57,445 bases of DNA, from positions 129,803-187,247 of the forward strand of contig MNCI01024118.1 in the NCBI GenBank assembly GCA_015680685.1, given 5' to 3'. The notes below the pieces were generated by a model that saw only the letters and a program-made list of their open reading frames with translations, was not told the DNA's origin and did not search any database. This stretch comes from Gnetum montanum (taxonomy: Eukaryota > Streptophyta > Gnetopsida > Gnetales > Gnetaceae). The position numbers were made by a program, and so were the translations under genes. Below are positions 46,760 through 57,445 of the stretch, one piece after another. Positions within the stretch are counted from its first letter, which is position 1; each line of letters begins with the position of its first letter.

Positions 46760-47990
46760 GATCTCCTCCATGACGAAGCTGGGAGGAGAAGATCTAGAAA
46801 ATGGAATGAGGTTGACTACATGACAAGAGGGTAATGACACTAGTTTGGTGAAGTTCATGGAAGGGTTTTAATTATTGCATATTGACTAACTATGTTTTCA
46901 TGGGATCCTCAGGTTTGTGTATAAGTAGGGCCCTAAACAAAAAGGTTTCAGAAACAATATAAGGTCCCTCCCAAATTGTTTGAAACTTAGTACATTGTGG
47001 TGCACATGTGGGGTTCCAATAGAGTACCTTATCTTCAGGTTGAAATGTTACCTTTCAAATCCTGAGATCATGAAGTTTTTTACTATAGGCCTTGTGTATT
47101 TCATTTGATGATAGGGCTACTAGTCGATTCTCATCTAGCACATTCAAGTTGAAGAGTCATTCAAGTTGTGCCAGTGATAAGGCAAGATCCAAGTCACTGG
47201 TGGTGGATAGTGTTCAGAGTTTTTCCTAAATTGGAAGTTTTGATAGTTTTCTATACACTAACTCATAAGGAGAGTAGCCTCTAGGAAGTTTTCACGTTCA
47301 GCAATAGGCCCAGAGGGCATCGTTAAGTTTTGTGCTCCAATCCCTCCTATATTTGCTAATGGTCCTAGTTAGGATCTTTGTAATCCCCTTATTTGTGACT
47401 TTGGCTTACCCATTGGCTTGGGGGTGATAGGGTGCTTTAAATTTATGTTTGACCCCCAAGTGCTACATGATTTTATGAAAAGTAGTGCCCATGAAATCAG
47501 TTCCATTATCTAAAATGAGTTTACGTAGCACCCCAAACAAGTTCACAATTTGCTATTGGAAAAATGGTGCAGTTGTGGTTGAGGAACAATTGGTGACGAC
47601 TGCCACCTCTGCCCACTTGGTACAGTAGTCTACTGCGATGATGATATATGCCTTCTCATTGGACATGGGTGAGATGGTGCCAATGAAGTCGATGCCCCAA
47701 ATATCAAAGGGTTTTAGTGGCTAGATCCACTATTGAGGTCCCTCCATTTGTGTTGTCATCCCACCATCTCTCTGACATCATTCATAGGATAGGATGAACC
47801 ATTAAGCATCTCTGAAGAGTGTAGGCTAGTAATATCCTGCAAGTAGGATCTTAATGGCTATGCATTGTCACACATAGTGGGACCCACAAGGGCCTTCATG
47901 AGCATCTTGAAGGATGCATAGTTTATCCACATCAAGGACACACCATCAAACCAAGCCATCTGCACACACCTTCTAAAGGTGTCCATTGAT
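46760..47990 (-). pseudogene. Integrase of element C, decayed
   Basis: On the minus strand: DAHEGPCGSHYV (zinc module start, near 47900), PFDIWGIDFIGTISPMSNEKAY (first catalytic Asp), LILDNGTDFMGTTF (second Asp kept), then NG-stop-AKVTNKG, where Lys (AAA, 47400-47402) replaces the catalytic Glu. The C-terminal part FQTIWEGPYIVSETFLFRALLI lies near 46960-47000 and VNMQ-stop-LKPFHELH follows near 46860-46890. Several stops. The Glu loss is at the same codon as in B. Confidence 0.8.
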
Positions 47991-47999
47991 TTCCATGAA

Positions 48000-49410
48000 G
48001 TTCTTAGCCTTGTGAAGAAACTATTGCTTCTTCTAATGATCCCACTTCTTTGGTAAGTCTTGTGTTAAAAGATAGGTAAGGATGTTTCTAAACCAAGTTG
48101 ATCCTATGGGATTTTCCTTAGTGATTGCTCTAATAAAAAGGAGTTCATTTGAAAACTAGTCAGAGAGTGGCTCCACCTCCTCTATGTTGTCCCATCGTAA
48201 TAGAGATAAGTGGTCAGCAACCACATTCTCAGTTACCTTTTTTTCTACCATAGTAAGGTCAAATTCTTGAAGGATCATGAGCCACCATATGATACGGGGA
48301 CTCACTATTGGTTTGTTCATAAGGAACTGTATGGCACTATGGTCAGTATGTACAAACACCTAGTATCTGAGCACATAGTGTCAAAAATTTTCCAAGGTGA
48401 ACACCACTTCCATTAATTCCTTTTCAATGGTGGTGTAATTGAGCTAAGCACCCAAAATGCTTTCGCTTGCATAGTGGATGTAATATCGACGTCTCTACTC
48501 ATCCAACTATTTTAGCATAGCTTCCAATGCATAATTAGATGCATCCATCATGATGTGAATGGTCTGGATCATTTAGGTACTCGTAGAATTAGAGTCTCTA
48601 TGAGTTTCTATTTTAGTGTTTAGAATGCAGACTCACATTCCCTAGTCTAAAAAAATGGAGCATCCTTCTTTGTTAGTTCCACCAACAGCTTGGTGATTTT
48701 CAAGAAATTCTTGATGAAGCATTGGTAGTAACCAGTGTGTCCAAAGAATGATAAGACATCTTTTACAGTGCCTGGTTAACTAGTGATTCCTTGGATAGTT
48801 CTAATTTTTTCAAGATCCACACCAATCCTTGCTTGTAAAATTTGATGCCCCAAAATAATGCCCTCTTGGACCATCAAGTGGCTCTTTTACTAGTTGAGCC
48901 ATAAATTAGTTTCCACAAATCTTTTTAAAATTTTCTCAAGGTGGTGTAAGGCTTGTTCAAACATTGCTCTGTAGGTAGAGAATTCATCCATGAGAACTTC
49001 TATTCCATTGTTAATCTATTGTTGAAAGATGCTAAGGATGAGGTGTTGGAAGGTTGCAGGCACATTACATAGGCCAAAGGGCATATTCTTGTATGAAAAA
49101 GTTCCCCAATGACCTATAAATGTTGTCTTGGCCTAGTCCTTAGGTGCAATCTGGATTTGTTCATAGCCACTATAACCATCCAAGAAGATATAGTAACAAT
49201 GCCTTGAAATGAAAGTAGGAAATGATCCTTAAAGATTCCCATATTTATTAATTGGAAATCTATGTAGACTCTCCATTTTCCACCCTTCTTTGGCACAATG
49301 ATGAGTGGGCTAACCAATTCACTATCTACAATAGAATAGATGAATCCCACTTTCAATAATTGTTCAATTTCATCTTTGACAATTTGCTTTAGTTTAGGGT
49401 TCAATCATCT
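48000..49410 (-). pseudogene. Reverse transcriptase and RNase H of element C, decayed
   Basis: The RT opens at 49404 (NPKLKQIVKDEIEQLLKVGFIY ... VSPLIIVPKKGGKWRVYIDF), then FLDGYSGYEQIQIAPKD-stop-AKTTF, MPFGLCNVPATFQ and IEVLMDEFSTY. The second Asp of the catalytic box is Glu (GAA, 48983-48985). The stop after PKD (49133-49135) is at the same codon as in B. The RNase H end, open frame 48156-48359 (FVHTDHSAIQFLMNKPIVSPRIIWWLMILQEFDL ... NVVADHLSLL), is well preserved and of Athila/TAT type. Confidence 0.85.
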
Positions 49411-49699
49411 CTGTGGCTATTATCGTGGCTTCATGGAGGGGTTGATATAGATTCGATGTTGGTAGCCCCTAGGATCAACTCCTGTTAATTTAGGATATGA
49501 CCATGCAAAAGCATCCACCCATTTGTTCACCATCTTTAGCAATCTCTACTTTTGTTCAGGAGCAAGAGTGGCATTGATGATTACTAGCTTGCCATTCAGT
49601 AAGAATGCATATTCCCGATTGGCCAGTAAGGATTTCAACTTTAGGGGTTCCTATCTAAAGCTTTCAAGGATCTATAGCTTTCCCTAATCATCATTATCA

Positions 49700-50400
49700 T
49701 CAACTATGGAAATTTTTTTATGGACCTTTTCCAGTTCATCCATGCTTTTCATATAGGCATATACAAGGCCCTCAGAGCATTCTATGCATAGAGTGCTACT
49801 ATCAGAGTTAACGGTCAACCACTGGGTGCCTTCTTAATTAGTGGTTGTTGCATATAGACATCATTGAATTTGTGATTCTTCGGTACACTAACTACATGCT
49901 TGAATGGATGACTACTTAACGGACCACAGTTGTTGCACATAGTTGCACCCAAAGTCACTATACATGATGCATGGAACATACTTATTCTTAATATTTCCAA
50001 AAGGATTTTCTTTTGAAATTTCAAGGGAAAGATCTCAAAGTCCCAATTGTGTGTCCACCATGCTAAGCCAAGCTCTTCCCATTATAATTGGAAAATTCCC
50101 TTTGCAATTATCAACATGGATGACCAGGAAGTCAACAGGGTAGGATCACCCACAAATGGTGATCATAATATCTTCTACCAATCCTAAGGGAACAGTAATC
50201 GATTGGTCTACCAGCTCAAGCTAAATGTTGCTTTTCTTCAATGGAGGTAGGTTCCAAGTCTTGTACATATCATGTGAAATCAAGTTAACGACTGACCCTG
50301 AATCCAAAAGAGCTTTACATGGCTCATTTCCTGCCATTTAGAGGTATATGAGGGGACTTCCTAGATCAGTAAATTTTTAAGGAAGATGACCTAACTTTAT
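49700..50400 (-). pseudogene. Aspartic protease of element C, decayed
   Basis: CKALLDSGSVVNLISHDMYKTW (near 50250-50320) holds the DSG active-site motif. FLVIHVDNCKGNFPIIMGRAWLSM (near 50060-50130) is the C-terminal hallmark. The frame is open over most of this stretch, making it the best-kept protease of the family. Confidence 0.8.
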
Positions 50401-52901
50401 CCAGTCTGTCACAGTCTGTGTTAGGATGATGGTTTTTACTTTGAGAGGTGTTTGGCTTGAAGGTTGCTCGAAGGATTGCATGGTGGAGGTGATTGAAGAT
50501 TCATAGGCACTGGCCATAGGTGATTGTGAGGGTATGTTTGGGATATTGGGCCAAGAAAAAGGGCATTTTTGTGGTTTTTATTCTAACCCACTTGGCTGAA
50601 AAATTGGTTGTAATTTGATAGCCATTGTGGCATTATGTTGTTGTGGTTGTGGTGGTATTTCTCCCTGCATAGGTGGAGTAGGAGGTAGTTGAGTTAAGGG
50701 TTGATGAGTAGGTATGGCAAGAGAAGGTGGTAGAGGATAGCGTAGATGTGGGTTCTTCCCCCTAGGTGATGTAGGCTAGGTTTAGAAGTATTCCAGGGGG
50801 TAGTAATGATTTTGGAAAGGTGCATTACTAGAAGAGTCCCACGGGAAGACTAGTTGTTGAACATAGTACCCATAAGGATCTAGCTACCGATAAGGGTATT
50901 GATGCCTTAGAGGTGTCATCCCCCATGATTGTGGATTCTTCCATTGCTGGTAATTCTCATAAGGTTGTGGTGGTGCTCCACTTAGATAATATCCCTATTG
51001 CTGGTGGAACTACCTGAGATTACCTTGTGGCTAAGGCAATCTTTGGGGTGTTTGCCTTTTTGCCAAGTGAAGATTCAATGCATACACCCTAAAATCTTGT
51101 AAATGTGACACCATGGGACAACATCCTTTAGGATGTTTGCATTGGCATATGTCACATTCATCATCTTCCTCTGTGTTAGAGTCTGCAACCCATTCTACTG
51201 TAGCAACTTTTCCCTTACCTTTATGGTAGGCACATTTAGCTTCTCTTCTCCTATGTCGATCTTGATCATTACTTTGCTCTTTGGATTCCTCTATGATTTT
51301 CAAGATACTTTGGAACTTTTAATCCAAAGAATCCTACATCTTGTCAACATTGGTTGAACTTTCAGAAGAAAATTTTTCTATGGGCAAGGTTTTTCTGTTC
51401 ACCGCTGTATCCAATGGTGATTCTTCCTCATCTTCACAATTATATTCTTCTGTGCTTTTCTTTTTCCTTAGTTCTCCCTCCTCTTTGGCTATGTGCTCAA
51501 TTAGGCACTATAGTTGATGGGCCCTTAACTCAGATAGTTGTCTCTGAGCATAAACACCAAGGGTCTTTCCTATTTCAAAGTGGAGCCCATCTATGATATG
51601 GCAAAGTTTTTCCCATTGAGAGTAGCCATGGCTAGGGCATCAGTGTAACAATGAGTAATATCTACCCATGGCTACATCTAAGGGTTCATGGCCATCTTTT
51701 TCCCATCCCTAAATTTTTTTTCTCAGATTAGACACTCTAGAGTAGGTTTGGTATTTATCATTAAAAATTTCCAGCATCGTACTCCATCGCTCAATTGATT
51801 CTAGCTCCAAAGATTGGCACTAGCTTTCCACTTTCTTGATGAGTGTTCAAGGGAATAGTTTGAGTTTTTTCCAATCATTATCTATATTCTACAGCGTGAA
51901 AGCATCATGAAATGCTTGCAAGTGAGTTAGTAGATTTCAATTATATCCCCCTTCAAATTTGGGGATGTTGTTCATGTCAAGGTGCTTGATCTGGCTATAT
52001 TTCAAGTGCTTGGTGGGTATTCAAACTACCTCAGCTATGTCAAGCATGCTCCAAGTAGTAAGTAGTTGTTCATCTAAGTCATAGTCTTGCTAATTACCAT
52101 GACGTCTATGATGATTTCTGTTGCCTCTTCTTTTTTGACGGTGAGTCTCGCATGATTGGTCACACCTTTCCTCACATCATCCCCATCAGTCTTTGTGATC
52201 CTATCAATCTTTTCAATCACCATCATCCCAATCTTTCCTACAATGGTTGTGATTGGAGTTAGAACCTAGTGAAGACAAAGTGGAATGAGAAGATGGAGAA
52301 GAGGAGGAGAGTTGCTACCACCACGGTGTCGATCCCCTCCTCTGTTCTGATGATGACCTCGATCTTCACATCCCTCCTTTCCTTTTCCATGATCTTTTTT
52401 ATGAGATCCTCCACCACCCTAGGACTCCTGGTCACTTGATTGTTTACTTTGTATGATGGATTAGATGATCTAATGTAGTGGAGGAGGTTCGGACAAATGG
52501 GAACCATGAGAAATAGGTTCCTCATTGTCGTGCAAGGCCTGTAGGAACAAAGGGTTACTAAACTATTTTCCCTTGATGTACTCATGGCATTTTGCCTATC
52601 GCTGGTCCCATGCACATTATGCTTTATTTGGGTGATAGTCCCGATAATCATGGTCCTCCATTATGTACTTCACACCATGGTCCTGAATGCCCAGTCTAGC
52701 AAGAATTTGGATTAGCATTCCAGGAACCAATTAATCAGGGGGCAATATGATGTTTCCCTCCATGTCCCACCATCGTAGATGCTCATCGTAATGCAGGATA
52801 AAGGTGAAGTTGGGTATATAATCATCTAGATGAGCATATACCACTCGATATTCTTGCGGCACTAGTGGGTTGGATTCATCTCGCCTGTGAGAAGAAGACA
52901 T
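50400..52901 (-). pseudogene. gag of element C, near full length, decayed
   Basis: The start chosen is ATG at 52899-52901 (MSSSHRRDESNPLVPQEYRV), the first Met after the leader and in frame with a long readable stretch (HYDEHLRWWDMEGNIILPPD). A His/Arg/Gly-rich basic stretch follows near 52320-52430 (NRGGDRHRGG), then the retrotrans_gag tail (near 51550) and the Cys/His-rich EDDECDICQCKHPKGCCPM (about 51100-51165; Cys and His spaced unlike a canonical CCHC knuckle). A Pro/Gln-rich tail (50650-51060) precedes the protease. Many stops. It is much longer than the usual gypsy gag core, owing to the basic insert. Confidence 0.65.
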
Positions 52902-53045
52902 TCTTGATGTTAGACAAAAAATAGATTGGTGAGACTTACTCTTTTGCTTAAGCTACCTAGCATGTGTAGATTTCAATATACTAGGTCCATTCCAATGAAG
53001 TGAATGGTGATATTGTTAAGACTAGATAACGCATGTAAGACTAAC

Positions 53046-53065
53046 AGTCCTTGGCAACATTGCCA
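53046..53065 (-). other. Primer binding site of element C (tRNA-Asp type, decayed)
   Basis: The minus strand reads TGGCAATGTTGCCAAGGACT one base inside the LTR. Athila/TAT elements use TGGCGCCGTTGCCGGGGA, complementary to tRNA-Asp. The differences fall at the C and G positions of the CG-rich core, as expected from methylation decay. This supports the lineage call independently of pol. Confidence 0.75.
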
Positions 53066-53066
53066 A

Positions 53067-53962
53067 TGATGAGTGGTGAGGTACCCCTATGTTTAACCAT
53101 ACGAATCATGAGCGTTCATGCATGACTCAGTCGAATTCTAAAGACTGCAAGCACTTACATACATAGATTTCTAGCCAGAAAAACCTCAATTAGAATAGTC
53201 ATTGTCTTCCCAACCTTACTTATAATATTCTAAAGTGATGGTTGAGTGAGATTGAGGCAAACAATTTTTTTCAGTTTTCATTTTATCTATAAGGTCTCAT
53301 TCGTCTAGTGTAGGAAATGAAAAGCTATATAATTTTATGATTTCTCTACTCTATCGCTTAACTATCTCTAGCATAAATAACCAATCTCATCTTCTATGCA
53401 CATCCTGAGCATGTCCTAACCACTACTTTCTTACCAAACATCAAGCATCACTGGGTTGTCAAGTGTCAGGTGTATGTTTGAGATGGTCATGCCTATGATT
53501 CTTATAAACTATGAAAAGGGCTGTAACCATAAAACAATAATAATAAAGGCTTTTAGAATGACTAAAATGTTCAAATATTAAAATGTTTTAATGCTTAAGT
53601 AGTCAAATCCAAATGTTGCAAGAAATGTTCAAAAAGCTCGTCTTTATTGCCGATCATGCCAATGGGCTCAGGTACATTAGCACTCGAACAAAGAGTCATA
53701 CACCCTTCTCACTCCTGGTATGGGCACTTGAGAAATATTCTATCTTTCATGGAAATAAACTACAAGATATTCACTATAGCTATCTCAAAAGATGTCATAA
53801 ATGCTACAAGTGCATGCATATTTATAGTGGAAGATAGACTCTACATTAACAAGGTCACATTAATGCATGAACAGATGCATCGATGGGGCCACATCATCGT
53901 GGCCGCATCAACGAGGCTTCATTAACGTGGCCTAGTTGATGCATCAACTAAACACTTCATCA
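53067..53962 (-). repeat. Right (5') LTR of element C
   Basis: TGATGAGTGGTGAG ... AACACTTCATCA on the plus strand. The promoter TATA box (minus TATAAATA) is at 53819-53826 and AATAAAGACGAGCTTTTTGA (minus) starts near 53648. U3 (53850-53955) holds alternating GATGCATC, GGCC and AACGAGG/AACGTGG words with partial dyad symmetry. Confidence 0.92.
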
Positions 53963-54904
53963 AATTGTAGCTAAACATGCAAAATTATTTAAAACCCCTA
54001 TCTTTTTTGTTGTTTTATTTTTAATTTTTCAAATAATTATTTTTATTCTTACCAGATAAATCCAAATGATACATTTTATTTTAACATTTTAAAAACTTTA
54101 ACACTTTTTACATTGTCATAGGATTGCAATTAGTAAGAGATTTGTTAGATTCACTCAAAATAAGTTGGCCTAGGAAAAATTTGACAATAGTCACTGTGAA
54201 TTATATTAATGTTATTTTAAATAATATCTCAATCTATTGGATAATAGAAACATACATGCTATAAGTTTTGAAAACATCATTAAAAAAATTACTTAGTGTT
54301 CTTGATAAGATTTGAAATAAATCCATCAAATATCTAATTGTAATATCCCATCTATGTCTAATATGCTTATATGTACTACATTGCAAGAAAATATGGTATT
54401 TATTTTATGCTATTTGTATTGCAAAGTGGATATATTCATTTTTCAAAAGGAATTTTAAGCCATCTATCTATTTCAACTTTTAATTAATAAGATCCCATTT
54501 ATGTACTACTAAGTGTGCATGATTAATAAAGAGGAATAATAGTAGATAAATAGTTTGTCTTTGAATTAAGGCCTCTTGATACTGTTCAAATAGAAATATT
54601 TTTAACTTTTGAATTAAGATCTTCCTAATATTGCTTATTCTATCAATTTGCAATCTTGCTTAAGATGAGGGTAAAGAATGTATTTTTTTAATATTCTATT
54701 TATTAAGCCATAGAACTTCCTAATAAAGCTATCCTTTATCATGGTTTTCATTACTACTCTTTTGGAGTATTTATTTAATTATGATTAAGAAAAATTATGA
54801 GTATAAGCTATAAACTAATAAATAGCTTGAACTTCTAATAACATCATCTCTACATCTACAAATATAATATTATAATGTGTTTGTCTTTTCACTTTAAAAT
54901 GCAT
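53963..54904. other. Flank between C and solo LTR G, nothing recognised
   Basis: Very AT-rich unique-looking sequence without frames, repeats or LTR ends. It continues the pre-insertion sequence of 39208-41679. Confidence 0.4.
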
Positions 54905-55668
54905 TGATGAGTGGCAAGGTACCCCTACGCCCAACCATACAAATCACAAGTGTTCATGTGTAATCTGGTTAAATTCTGCAAACTATAATTACTAAGTACA
55001 CTATAGCTAAATTGTGTGTGTGTGTGTGTTGTTCATTCATTGTCTTCCTAGTCCCACTTGTGGAATGCAATTGTATCGTTAAGTGTGACTGAGGCATATG
55101 ATTTTTATTGTTTTGTGTTTTTATGGAATTACTCACCTAGAACAAGAATAAAAATAAGAGTGATTAAAAATAAAAGTGATTAATTACTAAGGAAATTAAA
55201 GTCTAGTGTAGGCTAACATAAGTAACCGTTCCCACTTCCTAGACACATTTTGAACTTCGTGCAAACACTACTAGGCTATCAAATGCTAATTGTTTCTGAG
55301 CTACCAAGTGTCACACGTATGCTCAAAGGGGTTGTGCTTGTGTAATTTAACAATTTTTTTAATTGATGAAAATTAATTGCTATGCTAATAACACAAATGT
55401 AAAATGCATAAAATAAAATTAAATGAAATAAAATATAAATGCATAAGAAAAAAAATCTTAAGTGCTGCAAGGATGAATCAAAGAGCTTGTCTTTATTACC
55501 AACACAATCGTGTGCTTAGGTACATCAATTCTTGAATAAAGATGCATTGAGACTTAGACCTCCTACTATAGGCACTTAAAAAATATTCTAACCTTCAAAT
55601 AAATAGACTACAAGAGCTTCGCTACTTAGCTACTAAAAACATCCTCTCAATTGTGCGCCTAGGCACTG

Positions 55669-55676
55669 TATTTATA
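55669..55676 (-). promoter_or_regulatory. TATA box of solo LTR G
   Basis: Minus-strand TATAAATA immediately downstream (element sense) of the palindromic array and about 175 bases before the AATAAAG signal. Same layout as in C. Confidence 0.65.
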
Positions 55677-55680
55677 GATC

Positions 55681-56500
55681 TAGGAGTAACCTAAGAATAA
55701 CCGCTCTAATAATTAGAATAATAGCTCTAACAATAATTACTCTAATTAGTAGAGTAACTACTTTAATAATTAGAGTAACTGCTCTAATAATAACTACTCT
55801 AATAATTAGAGTAACTACTCTAATAACAATAGCTCTAATAATTAGAGTAATTGCTTCAATAATAACTCTAATAATTAGAGTAACTATTATAATAATAACT
55901 CTAATAATTAGAGTAACCACTCTAATAATTATAATAACAACTTTAATAATAATCGCTCTAATTATTATAGTAACTACTTTAATAATTAAAGTAACCACTT
56001 TAATAATTAGAGTAACTACTCTAATAATAATAGCTTTAATAATTAGAGTAACCACTCTAATAATTAAAATAATAGCTCTAATAATAATTGCTCTAATTAT
56101 TATAGTAACTACTTTAATTATTAGAGTAACCACTCTAATAATTAGAATAACAGCTCTAATAATGATCACTCCAATTATTAGATTAACTACTTTAATAATT
56201 AGAGTAACCACTCTAATAATTAAAATAATAGCTCTAATAATTAGAGTAACTACTCTAATAACAATAGCTCTAATAATTAGAGTAACTATTATAATAATAA
56301 CTCTAATAATTAGAGTAATTGCTTCAATAATAACTCTAATAATTAGAGTAACTACTTTAATAATTTGAGTAACCGCTTTAATAATAACCACTCTAATAAT
56401 TAGAGTAACTACTCTAATAATAACTTTAATACTTAAAGTAACTGCTCTAATAATTAGAGTAACTACTTTAATAATAGCTCTAATAATTAGAAGAAACCTT
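55681..56500. repeat. Palindromic CTCTAATAATTAGAG tandem array
   Basis: About 820 bases built from CTCTAATAATTAGAG (a perfect 15-base dyad) joined by GTAAC(t/c)(a/g) and AATAATAGCT spacers; the commonest unit is 21 bases. The unit lengths are mostly multiples of three and one minus-strand frame lacks stops, so a 288-codon frame (55672-56538) of Val-Thr-Leu-Ile-Ile-Arg repeats results. The same array gives a 68-codon frame on the plus strand. Neither is likely to be a protein. Each dyad contains TAATAATTA, which resembles homeodomain-type AT-rich sites. Confidence 0.92.
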
Positions 56501-56529
56501 AGCAGTAATTGTAGTAGCTTGACACAACA

Positions 56530-57445
56530 TGCTTGCATATAGCCTTTTTTTGTAGCATAAAAGGATATGAATCAAACTGTGCCTCTATTGATAACAATAG
56601 TAACATGGCTTTAAAAGATTGTAATACGCAAACTTTTGCACATAATCAATTCCACCAACATGCAGAAGAATTTTTTACTTAAGTAAATCAACATCTAATT
56701 CAATCATATATTGAATGCTAGAAAAGCACTAGTTATAACTAGGGTTTCAAAATGCTTAATTAGCCTATTTCAATACAGTATCCCTTTTAACTTTTTCAAA
56801 AATCAATAGAAGATTCAACAATCCAATAAAATAAGGAACCCTTTGAAATTCATGAGATGCTAGAATAAGAGAAAGTCTACTTTCAAATAATTAAGAAAGC
56901 ATAATAATGACTGAAAACACCAATATCGAAGGCCTTAGAAACCATTGCCGAATCAAAAGATTCTACCAACAAAATGAGTCTGATAGATAGCATGCATAGA
57001 CTGTATATAATCCTTATTTTTCCAAACTAGATTTAAGTGGCTTAAAAAATTGAGGAACAAGGTAAATGATCCAAAATTTGCATGAAAACATACCTTCTAA
57101 AACTTTCCTAAGTAACAGATTCATATAAATCATTAGGAAACTCGTAGAATGACAAAGAAGTGATAGATTTGTTTGAAGAATTACCTAGTAAATTTAGTAG
57201 CATTGCATATAATTCTAAATAGATTTTCTCAAGTGGCATGCAAGTTTGACATCTATACATATTTACTTATCTAATTATTTTATTTTGTATATGTATTGGG
57301 GTATATATAATCAATTAGTTTCAGGTTTTGTTCTAACACCCCTTACTACTAGACCAACACCTCATTGTATATCATCAATCTATGACTTAGACAGAGTATA
57401 GCTACTCAATAATAACCAAAGTTATTTCTTTGGTCATTGTAATAA
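56530..57445. other. Right flank, nothing recognised
   Basis: AT-rich, with no frames, LTR ends or repeats that I can support. Confidence 0.4.

Larger units (their letters stand above)
41685..53962 (-). mobile_element. Element C: complete-structure Ty3/gypsy (Athila/TAT-like), decayed
   Basis: About 12.3 kb with two LTRs (41685-42573 and 53067-53962), LTR termini TGATGA/TCATCA, and flanking bases GATTG (41680-41684) and AATTG (53963-53967), a 5-bp duplication with one change. On the minus strand: a tRNA-Asp-type primer site, gag, protease, RT/RNase H, integrase, a long spacer, a post-pol ORF, a purine tract and the LTR. It is the least deleted family member and the reference for A and B. All frames are interrupted. 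Confidence 0.92.
54905..56529 (-). repeat. Solo LTR G of the A/B/C family
   Basis: Plus strand TGATGAGTGGCAAGGTACCCC ... GACACAACA. The element-sense end GGGTACCTTGCCACTCATCA and the block AATAAAGACAAGCTCTTTGA then CTTGCAGCACTT (minus, near 55465-55498) match A, B and C. No primer site lies left of it and no polypurine tract right of it, so it is alone. Flanks TGCAT (54900-54904) and TGCTT (56530-56534) fit a 5-bp duplication with one change. U3 is mostly the palindromic array described separately. The U3 start differs from its relatives, so the right boundary is less certain. Confidence 0.75.

Noticed and set aside
10898-49135. Shared stop codon after K(N/D) in the RT of B and C as proof of common descent of defects
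   Set aside because: A stop at an ancestral CAG or CAA codon is a recurrent result of cytosine decay in methylated plant repeats, so it may have arisen twice. Only the Asp-to-Glu/Lys change is given weight.
54900-56534. LTR G as the end of a full element
   Set aside because: There is no primer site at 54880-54904 and no purine tract at 56530-56560, and imperfect 5-base repeats flank it. A solo LTR is the better reading.
55672-56538. 288-codon minus-strand open frame
   Set aside because: It is entirely made of tandem repeat units (Val-Thr-Leu-Ile-Ile-Arg). Its openness follows from stop-free units of three-fold length, and it lies upstream of the TATA box.

Overview
This window is plant nuclear DNA, probably from a very large, slowly purged genome; a conifer-like gymnosperm would fit, but that is inference. 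It is AT-rich. Nearly everything recognisable is a decayed LTR retrotransposon whose reading frames are broken by stops and frameshifts. I see no intact host gene, no tRNA or rRNA, and nothing bacterial. Identifications come from reading translated motifs and comparing window segments by eye; no database search was possible.

Layout, left half (1-25043): one old Ty3/gypsy Tekay-like chromovirus (element D, minus strand; LTRs at 5940-7323 plus 18345-18349 and at 22874-25043) was hit repeatedly. Element A (Ty3/gypsy, plus) sits inside D's left LTR and ends at 5939. An unrelated LTR element (X, 1-1643) sits inside A's gag. Element B (7324-18339, plus) landed five bases short of the end of the same D LTR and is flanked by the 5-bp duplication GGATG.

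Middle (25044-41680): a gypsy RT/RNase H fragment on the minus strand; an array of about seven near-palindromes (27095-27545); a decayed gene with about five short GT-AG introns on the plus strand (about 27620-31186); a 27-bp minisatellite; unrecognised polyprotein-like remnants with a zinc-knuckle-like motif (31640-33760); and a Ty1/copia SIRE-like element (F, 34700 to about 39207). F has a gag remnant, an additional ORF with its own TATA-like box, two polypurine tracts and a 3' LTR interrupted by a 47-base N gap.

Right (41685-57445): element C (41685-53962, minus) is a structurally complete relative of A and B. It has two LTRs, a decayed tRNA-Asp-type primer site, gag, protease, RT/RNase H, integrase, a long spacer and a post-pol ORF. 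A solo LTR (G, 54905-56529) of the same family follows; its U3 is a roughly 820-bp array of a palindromic CTCTAATAATTAGAG unit.

A, B, C and G form one family, probably Athila/TAT-type Ty3/gypsy. They share the LTR end (CACTCATCA) and a conserved R/U5 block after AATAAAG; A, B and C also share the LTR start (TGATG). Each has a different short palindromic module just upstream of the TATA box. B and C carry the same post-pol ORF, and both lack the second Asp of the RT YxDD motif and the catalytic Glu of integrase, so the lineage may have been mobilised in trans. The observations most worth follow-up are the variable palindromic U3 modules, the post-pol ORFs, the intron-bearing gene with its palindrome array, and the inverted segment at the end of B.
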